Assembly (NCBI GenBank): GCA_002633025.1
Contig: NMRB01000700.1
Coordinates: 70,591-134,590, forward strand
DNA from: Notospermus geniculatus
Lineage: Eukaryota > Nemertea > Pilidiophora > Heteronemertea > Lineidae
Length of the DNA stretch: 64,000 bases
Reading direction: 5' to 3'
Positions within the stretch are counted from its first letter, which is position 1; every line of letters starts with the position of its first letter. The notes under the pieces were generated by a model. The model worked only from the letters and a program-made list of their open reading frames with translations, did not search any database and was not told the origin of the DNA. A program made the position numbers and the translations under genes. Below are positions 56,804 to 64,000 of the stretch, in pieces.

Positions 56804-59800
56804 TTGATGCGTGTTGTGTCTCTATTCAGACTGCCGCCGCGACTAAAACTGATCATGAAGTTCTTGGTGGCTGGTATTTTCCTTGTTGCTGTCCTTGTGG
56901 CCGTCCTACCGCGGTCGTCTGGGGCAAAAAAAGCTACGGGACCAAAAGTTACTGATAAGGTTTGTAGGCAGGCAGCTAATCTGCTAATTTCAGTTCGATC
57001 GACACGCATCATCATGATGATGTCCATGTGGATGCATGCTCTGCAGCTAAAAAATACATGAATAGGAATCCACTCACCAATCAGCCAATAGGCCTAGGCC
57101 TAGGCGTAGGCCTACTCACTGTCAGATGCTGTCCTTAATTGAGAGGTGTCCTGACCTGATTAGGGAGGTGTCCTCCTGGCAGAGCCAGAGGTAGGTAGGC
57201 CTAGGTGTCCGTAGGCCTAGGCCTAGGCTAGGCCTACTGCGTTGTCATATGTCATTGAAGGGAGGTTCCACTGTATTTTCTTGTAGGGCCTAGGCTACCC
57301 GGTAGGCTAGTTGGTCGATTAGGCTAGGCCTATTCTTGTAGGCCTAGGCAGGGCCCAACGCCCAAACATGAAAATGTTTTCATTGCAGTGGTCTAGGGCT
57401 AGGCCTACTAGGCTACAATGTATACAGTTAGGTATTTTTGCTCGATTGGCAGCAAAACGCCCGAACAGGAAAACTTCCCAATTGAGATGTTGCTACTGAC
57501 TTTATCATTGGACTGGTCCTACGTCACCAACTGATCACGTGATCACCTGCCATGACTTCATTGTCTCCTAGCTCTACTTTTCCAATAAAAAACATACATT
57601 TTAAAGGTATTTGCTACTTTACATCTACTCCTCAACTGTTAAATTGATCAATTACTCAATAAACTTCAATTTCATCCTGATGAAAAACTTTTAAAATGGC
57701 ATAAAAACTAGAAGGTAATTTATTTCGACCAGGTTTTTTTTACTCACATGGTGCATGATTGACTCTTCCTGTTAGACTTCGTCTGGGCATGCGCAAATGC
57801 TTACTCTATTGCGCAAACACGTTTTTCTATTTATCTACCTCCCGATTGGGATGTTTCCGTTGGATTGGGAAGAAAACTTACCTCTCCTGTTGCTGCCAAT
57901 CGAGCAAAAATACCTAACTGGTATATTATTTAGGGGTCATCCATAGGCCTAATTATCAACATTAACAAAACGTACGCTCGGGGGGAGGGGGTTAATGACA
58001 CAGACAGACATGTTTTTGTAGTATTATGGCTTTGTTCTTTTAGTACCTATGTATCTATCTATGTATCTCTCTAGTATATACGGTGAATAAAGCTTTCGTA
58101 ATTCGTAATTGTAGGNNNNNNNNNNNNNNNNNNNNNNNNNNNNNNNNNNNNNNNNNNNNNNNNNNNNNNNNNNNNNNNNNNNNNNNNNNNNNNNNNNNNN
58201 NNNNNNNNNNNNNNNNNNNNNNNNNNNNNNNNNNNNNNNNNNNNNNNNNNNNNNNNNNNNNNNNNNNNNNNNNNNNNNNNNNNNNNNNNNNNNNNNNNNN
58301 NNNNNNNNNNNNNNNNNNNNNNNNNNNNNNNNNNNNNNNNNNNNNNNNNNNNNNNNNNNNNNNNNNNNNNNNNNNNNNNNNNNNNNNNNNNNNNNNNNNN
58401 NNNNNNNNNNNNNNNNNNNNNNNNNNNNNNNNNNNNNNNNNNNNNNNNNNNNNNNNNNNNNNNNNNNNNNNNNNNNNNNNNNNNNNNNNNNNNNNNNNNN
58501 NNNNNNNNNNNNNNNNNNNNNNNNNNNNNNNNNNNNNNNNNNNNNNNNNNNNNNNNNNNNNNNNNNNNNNNNNNNNNNNNNNNNNNNNNNNNNNNNNNNN
58601 NNNNNNNNNNNNNNNNNNNNNNNNNNNNNNNNNNNNNNNNNNNNNNNNNNNNNNNNNNNNNNNNNNNNNNNNNNNNNNNNNNNNNNNNNNNNNNNNNNNN
58701 NNNNNNNNNNNNNNNNNNNNNNNNNNNNNNNNNNNNNNNNNNNNNNNNNNNNNNNNNNNNNNNNNNNNNNNNNNNNNNNNNNNNNNNNNNNNNNNNNNNN
58801 NNNNNNNNNNNNNNNNNNNNNNNNNNNNNNNNNNNNNNNNNNNNNNNNNNNNNNNNNNNNNNNNNNNNNNNNNNNNNNNNNNNNNNNNNNNNNNNNNNNN
58901 AGATCAGTCAAACATCAGAAATGTTGTTTGTACTGATAGTTAGGCCTAATACAATTTGTTTCGCACAACTGGTACTTGTAATCAGCATTAGTGTTGAAGT
59001 AGGGTAGGGTATCAGATTGTTTCCAGCCATATTCAGTTAAGTTTAGTGAACATTTACGCCTATGTTTCGTGATTCTGTTGCAGGTCGCGGAGTGAAGACA
59101 CGTAAATTCAAGGATGAGAATTTCAAACTGAAGCACGAGGGTCCTGGATATTTGTCAATGGCTAACGCTGGAGCTGATACCAATGGATCACAGTTCTTCA
59201 TTACCACTGTCAAGACGTCTTGGTTGGATGGTCGTCATGTTGTGTTTGGGGTCGTTACAAAAGGCATGGTGAGTGATACATGTAGCATGTTTCCCAGGGC
59301 CGTAGCTAGTTTTGTCTGGGTGGGGGCATTTGGCTTTCTGGTCTGGGGGTGCAAAACGACACATTGGCCAAAATCTGCATGAAACCATGTTTTTCGGTGC
59401 TGTTTGTCCGATCCCTATGCTTCTAGCTACAGCAATGGCTTACCCTATACGCAAATATTTTCGCGTGTAAAAATTCTCACGAAAATCGCGAAATCAAAAT
59501 TTTGCCGCAAATATTAATACAGGCATAAACGTTTCCCCCAACAATCCAGTCAGTTCCCTTCCCTGCCCTTGACGTGAACATTAATCCACACAAAGCAGAA
59601 AAAAATGTTCAGTTCGTGAAATATTATCCCGCGAAAATATTTGTGTACGGTTCACGACAAGCACTTGAGTACTACCTGTTACATTAACTAGAGTTTACTG
59701 TACTCTGTGTAAAGACATTTTTAGCGCATAATCAAGCTGCAGGATACTTTACAAGGTAATGAGTGAGATTTGACATGTTCATCTATCAACTTTCAATGAA

Positions 59801-61124
59801 GTGATATTAAGAAAGTCTATGGACCAGTGCTCAGTAGAGGTTCATTCATACTATGTATTAAATTTTCAGCATGTTGTCAGGAAGATTGAAAACGTTGAGG
59901 TTTATCAAGATAGACCAAAGAGAAAAATAGTCATAAAGGACTGTGGGACAATACCCGTCACAAAGCCATTCAATGTGGCAAGAGGACCTGTCCCTGATAC
60001 TGTCTAGTACTGTTTTTGATACGGCTTTTATCCTTCTTTCCATGTTTAAATCAGGCTGTTCTGTATCAAGCCCGCTGGGTCCTTCTCATACCTTTTAAAA
60101 AAACAATCCTAACTGAATTATGACCAATTGCTTTTGTACTATTAGCATGTCCTTACCCTATGTATAGAGAGTGTACCTTACACAATCTCCCTCTTTTGGT
60201 GTTACTGCAGTATTTTCACACTTGTAGATTGTCCCCATTGAGAACTAACCAGTACACCATGGTTTTATCAACACAATCCAGTGGCTTATTACTTCCAATA
60301 CCGTTTCTCCCCTCCAATACAACTCCCTCCCATTTGTTTACATAAAAGAGGGACACACCAACCTTCCTCTCCCGCAGTCCCAAGTTAGACATAGAAAAAC
60401 TGTGGGGGGAGGGTGATAGGACTTGGGGGACTTGAAGACTGTCAAACTTGGTTACCTGCTGCTGCAATGCACTTGTGCCCAGGTCATGTCAAACAGCGCA
60501 TTTCAGAATGTAAAACTGACTTACTATTGACCTTATCAAACCTTGTGTGGCGGTCTATGAAAACACGGCAGATGTCACTGAATGATCAACGGGGGCTGTC
60601 AGATTGCTGCCTTGATCAGCCTACTAGGTCTACATGTACTGTTTACCTGTTACGTAGTACATCTCAGCTATTGAAATGTGCGGTTTCACCAAGGCCATGA
60701 ACACTTTCCTCAAATGCGACATCCGCCGGGTTTTCCTAGACTGCCACACAAATGGTTAAGGCCATCATATCATATTAGCAAAGTATTTGTTGCTGACATT
60801 TTGTATACACCAGTAATTAATTCATGCAATTCTTGAATGTGTTCTGTTCATCTCCAAGTTGTCTCAATTAAAAATAGATGCCTGTGCACAATCACGCAAT
60901 TATCTCATTCATAATCCATTAATTTCCCCAATGAGTACCAATCGTTTTATATGGCTATTAAATATTTAATTCTGCCTTTCTTATTTCAGGATGTCGTTAG
61001 GAAAATTGAAAGCACACCAACTGGTTCTAATGACAAACCACAGAAGGAAGTTTTAATTAGTGATTGTGGAAGCATTGCAGTTGAAAAACCTTATGCCTTT
61101 GACAAAGATTCGGTTAAGGGTTAA
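56804..61124 (+). CDS. PPIB: Cyclophilin B, ER peptidyl-prolyl isomerase (incomplete)
   Basis: Exon 1 ends at 56959 (donor GTTTGT). It starts at 56804 or, as I prefer, at 56855 ([17 protein letters not shown], a signal peptide followed by [11 protein letters not shown]). The exon 59084-59268 encodes [30 protein letters not shown] and [12 protein letters not shown], including the substrate-pocket Gln, Phe and Trp. Last exons are 59870-60007 or 60990-61124, both in phase. The exons for the N-terminal half of the cyclophilin fold (YFD to the catalytic FHR..F.IQGGD region) are not visible and probably lie in the 58116-58900 gap. Cyclophilin B folds proline-containing secreted proteins such as collagen. 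An AATAAA at 62437 could end the long form. The gene is head to head with GOSR1. Confidence 0.92.
57085..57420. repeat. GGCCTA-rich low-complexity stretch
   Basis: Many overlapping TAGGCCTA and CCTAGGCCTA words in the first PPIB intron, the densest cluster of this palindromic word in the window. Confidence 0.7.
57425..57920. mobile_element. Non-autonomous DNA transposon with GTATA duplication
   Basis: Perfect inverted ends of about 31 bp start CAGTTAGGTATTTTTGCTCG and end CGAGCAAAAATACCTAACTG. Both sides are flanked by GTATA, a 5-bp target duplication. No transposase frame is present. It lies in PPIB intron 1. Confidence 0.85.
58116..58900. other. Assembly gap (785 N)
   Basis: Lies between PPIB exon 1 and the exon at 59084. 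The missing PPIB exons are expected here. Confidence 0.99.
59295..59380. repeat. Fragment of the GGGCGTAGCTAG element
   Basis: CAGGGCCGTAGCTAGTTTTG begins a G-rich tract like that at 40959-41236, but the second end is missing. Confidence 0.55.
59870..60007 (+). CDS. PPIB: PPIB alternative last exon A
   Basis: Begins in phase after TTTTCAG and reads [12 protein letters not shown], then [18 protein letters not shown], ending [11 protein letters not shown] before TAG. It covers the last beta strand and tail of the cyclophilin fold, the same part as exon B. The C-terminal extension differs from exon B. If used, transcription or splicing must stop before exon B. Confidence 0.8.
   Translation, partial: HVVRKIENVEVYQDRPKRKIVIKDCGTIPVTKPFNVARGPVPDTV
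60990..61124 (+). CDS. PPIB: PPIB alternative last exon B
   Basis: Begins in phase after TTATTTCAG and reads [20 protein letters not shown], then [20 protein letters not shown] before a short tail and TAA. It is closer to vertebrate PPIB (VVRKVEST, DKP, DCGKIEVEKPFAI) than exon A is. It lies 983 bp downstream of exon A. Confidence 0.85.
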   Translation, partial: DVVRKIESTPTGSNDKPQKEVLISDCGSIAVEKPYAFDKDSVKG

Positions 61125-61644
61125 ACTGTTTCACTGATCCCATTGCACATGTACTTGTAGATTTGCATTGAATTCATATCCCATACCCTGTATGAAAAGA
61201 AACAGCACATTTCCAGATTTGCTCAGGATTCATAAGTCCATCCTGCATTATAGTCTTTGATCCTGTTAATTAATACATTGTAGAATTACACCCCTCCCCG
61301 AAAATATGTTTGAACAGAAAATTTCAACTTGTCATTGGTTAGAATTGTTTATTTCTTTCCAGTGATCCGACTCAAATGATGTGTGATATCGCGACCAAAA
61401 TTTGCTCATTTTAAATTCCAATATTGCAATACAGTTTGGTTACACATAAATTGTGAACTCTTGGTTCTACATTAGTTTTGTGTGCATGTTTTGGATGTGA
61501 ACTGGCCTTGGTCACTAAGTTCGGTTCTGTTGTGCTATTCTTGAAAACTCAAGTTCAAAATTTCCCTGTACCTGTAAATCTTCCCACTTCCTCGACGGCT
61601 CCAGTTTTGATGTTGCACTAGTTAGTAGAGTATAATGTTTTGAA

Positions 61645-61760
61645 ATACATGTACATTGGGTGATTTCAAAGTTGGTTTCAAGACCGGTTTTACAATGCTT
61701 TAATGCATTGTAAAACTGGTGTTAAAACCAACTTTGAAATCACCCAATGTACATGTACAA
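61645..61760. repeat. Palindrome with TACATGTACATTGGGTG ends
   Basis: TACATGTACATTGGGTGATT pairs with AATCACCCAATGTACATGTA, and TTTTACAATGC with GCATTGTAAAA at the centre. The arms are almost perfect. Confidence 0.85.
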
Positions 61761-62639
61761 CCTAATGGTGTATTTATATCTAATCGATTTGGATAGTAAG
61801 TTAAATTGTTCGGAACTTCATATTCATGCTTCTCCCTTAATTCTTTACATTGTATAATCTGTAGATAAGAATGGTGCCTGTGAGCCGTAGATTGTCAGTG
61901 TGCACGTATACTTACAACCCATGTTATATTATTAATTGGTCTATGAGAGTAAGACATATAATACCATACTTCAGTTTGCTGTAGACTTTCTAGAAGGCTT
62001 GAAGTTGAGGATTTATACATTCCAAGATTTTACCCATTTTACACCTACAATTTATTTAGGTTCATTTCATTCTGTAATCATCGAATATGAATATATGGAG
62101 TACCACTCATGTTATGTAATCATGTGGCTGTTACTGTGTATGCCAAGTCATGAAGAAGTGGAATGAAATGGATTGAGGGCAGTATGCGGGTTTTCTGTCA
62201 CAGAGGCCAAGACAAATTTCTCAGAATAATCACTTTGTCGAAAGTTTTCTGCATCATTTTGAAATGTAAATCACTTGATCTCCATTCTGTATTTTCTCAC
62301 TAGTAGTATCATATTGTGCTATGCAGTAACTTTCACCTTCTATCATCGTTCACAAATATTTAGATGAAAAAAAGTCATTGTTTTTCACAAATATTTGGTG
62401 GGATAAAAATCATCATTGTTCACAAAATATTTGGAGAATAAAATGAGATTTTGTAGGAAATCAAACTTTGTGTGGTCTCTTCCTTATTTCTGAGAGCAAA
62501 ATGGGGGAAGTTGTCCTCCAGCTTTTGCATGTACTACTAGATTCACTTCACCAGGACTCTGGTCTCAGGAAAAGAAACAATCTCAAGTGAAACATGAAGA
62601 GTACAATCAAAAATAGATTCGCTTATCTATTTTTGATAC

Positions 62640-62762
62640 CATGGGTCATATGAATAAAGACTAGCAAATGCTTTTACTTCAGATTTGTACAGCATTGCCT
62701 AGTGCATTTGTATTGCAAAATTCAAGTAAAAGCATTTACTAGTCTATTCATATGACCCAATG
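62640..62762. repeat. Palindrome, AGTAAAAGCATTTGCTAG family, copy 1
   Basis: TGGGTCATATGAATAAAGAC and AGCAAATGCTTTTACTT pair with AAGTAAAAGCATTTACTAGT and CATATGACCCA. Confidence 0.82.
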
Positions 62763-62887
62763 TATTAACGAACCTAACAAAAGAAACCAAAACCAAGACG
62801 AAGGCCTTATCCACAACAATTTTCCTTGGACTTTATTGCAGCAGACTGAACATGTACACACACCAAAAGCTAAATTACATAGCTGGC

Positions 62888-62995
62888 GTTCATAAAAATT
62901 AGCAAATGCTTTCACTTAAGAGTTGCACAGCGAGGTCCAATGTAAATGTACTACAAAACTTGAAGTAAAAGCATTTGCTAGCTTTTATCAGCCCG
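62888..62995. repeat. Palindrome, AGTAAAAGCATTTGCTAG family, copy 2
   Basis: TTAGCAAATGCTTTCACTT pairs with AAGTAAAAGCATTTGCTAG. It shares arms with copy 1, 125 bp away, but the outer ends differ. Confidence 0.78.
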
Positions 62996-63447
62996 TTATG
63001 CTTCTTCACAAGCAATGAGGTCACATCGAATGTCTACCATGTACCGGTACCAGAATCCATTTTGAAAATGGAAGACTCCTTAGTTTCGCCATGTCCTCGG
63101 GAATATAATATGAAAATTTCCCTCCCACAAGACTCTGCCAAATCGGGCTTGTAAGGTCCTGTACAGGTAAGATTCATCGAGAGGCTTTCTCCTCTGGGCC
63201 AAAGATGGAATGTCATAAATAGGACGACACGCCTGCTGCACAAACCCAGTTTGCCATTACATAACAGGGTATATTTATGCCCAAGAAAGGGCAGACTCAC
63301 GATGATAATAACATGTTCCGCCCAAAACTAACAGCCCCTTTCCCATCCCATTTTCAAATTCTAATGGTATATCACAGCTTGAAATCATTGTATCAGACAT
63401 GTCAAATTAATGTCAACCATGCAAATCTCATGACAATCTTTTGAATA

Positions 63448-64000
63448 TCAATCAACATCACTGATTCCAGCCCGTTTCCTTGGCCTAAAGCTTCTGATGA
63501 GGTCAGCCTGTCTTTGTAAACTTCCTCGCTGTCTGTATTTGAATCCACCTTTTGGGGCTAATTTCCTTACAATGGGCTCAAAAATGAAGTCTTCAAATGG
63601 CTGACTCGTTAAATGCTGCCCACGTTCCAAGTCTTTTACAACAATTTGAAATTTCTGCATGACTTCTGATTTCTTGCTTTTTTTAACAGATTTTGTAATC
63701 TTCTCTATCTGAAAATACAAATTAGATGTCTAAATATTTAATTTAAGGTACATGTATAATTATTTACCAAAAGAACAAAGAAAGTGTGAAGAGCTCTCTA
63801 TTCATTTCAAGAGTGTTGGCAAGTTCAGAAATCAACATATCACAATGATACCACTTCATAATCTTCAAGTGGGGTCCTGATTAACAAGCGTGACTGATTT
63901 CACAGCACTAAACCTTGCTTACCGTTTCAGGGAATATCTCCTGTCGAATCTTGATATATTCTGGTATATCTTTATAAAGTAGGCTTGTGATGAGAGCTAA
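63448..64000 (-). CDS. 3' end of an unrecognised gene
   Basis: Two exons are visible: a partial one running off the window edge to 63923 (reading LALITSLLYKDIPEYIKIRQ then EIFPET) and the last exon 63708-63448. They join in phase (donor GTAAGC, acceptor TTTTCAG). The last exon reads IEKITKSVKKSKKSEVMQKF, then QIVVKDLERGQHL, FEPIVRKLAPKGGF and a basic tail with RSFRPRKRAGISDVD before TGA. The pattern of a charged helical stretch with an arginine/lysine-rich end is compatible with a nuclear or nucleolar protein, but I do not recognise the family and assign no function. It converges on PPIB. Confidence 0.75.

Larger units (their letters stand above)
61125..63447. other. Convergent 3' region, PPIB and unknown gene
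   Basis: No exon is supported. A PPIB AATAAA lies at 62437-62442, and a reverse-strand AATAAA (62837-62832) could serve the gene at 63448. Three palindromes are listed separately. Confidence 0.5.

Noticed and set aside
58024-58943. Frames of 286-295 codons across N
   Set aside because: Same artefact over the third gap.

Overview
The window is nuclear DNA from an animal. Its genes are broken by GT-AG introns of about 0.1 to 4 kb, and the proteins that can be spliced together are animal orthologues: EXO5, LIAT1, a BDH1-like dehydrogenase, C11orf54, GOSR1 and cyclophilin B (PPIB). There are no operons or bacterial features. Gene content, dense palindromic MITEs, tRNA-derived SINEs and abundant short palindromic words (TACATGTA, TAGGCCTA, ACCGGT) suggest a marine invertebrate deuterostome such as an echinoderm, hemichordate or cephalochordate. 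This is inference, and I cannot name the species. Three runs of N are assembly gaps.

Layout. 1-8.2 kb: EXO5 (minus) and LIAT1 (plus), head to head. 8.2-12.9 kb: repeat-rich intergenic DNA with a roughly 1-kb foldback element and an array of GC-rich palindromes. 12.9-25.1 kb: three long, apparently unspliced minus-strand reading frames of unknown function. The first two are related to each other. Between the second and third lies an imperfect tandem duplication of about 1.7 kb, possibly two haplotypes assembled in tandem. 25-28.7 kb: intergenic MITEs, including one nested in another. 28.7-33.1 kb: a melatonin-receptor-like GPCR and an ankyrin/SOCS-box (ASB-type) protein, both minus. 34.1-40.4 kb: the BDH1-like short-chain dehydrogenase (plus), whose introns hold a 32-bp minisatellite and many foldback elements, some nested. 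42.9-47.2 kb: C11orf54 (plus, nine coding exons). 50.2-56.4 kb: GOSR1 (minus, eight coding exons). 56.8-61.1 kb: a cyclophilin B gene (plus) with two alternative last exons and its middle exons missing, probably in the 785-bp gap. 63.4-64 kb: the 3' end of an unrecognised minus-strand gene.

The genes are mostly unrelated in function. EXO5 acts in DNA repair, LIAT1 is a partner of arginyltransferase, C11orf54 is a zinc esterase and BDH1-like is an NAD(P) oxidoreductase. GOSR1 (ER-Golgi SNARE) and PPIB (ER prolyl isomerase) both serve the secretory pathway and share a 394-bp head-to-head promoter interval that contains a near-match to an ER stress element. I see no new multi-gene system. The least explained items are the three orphan reading frames, the alternative PPIB C-termini, and the density and nesting of hairpin-forming elements.
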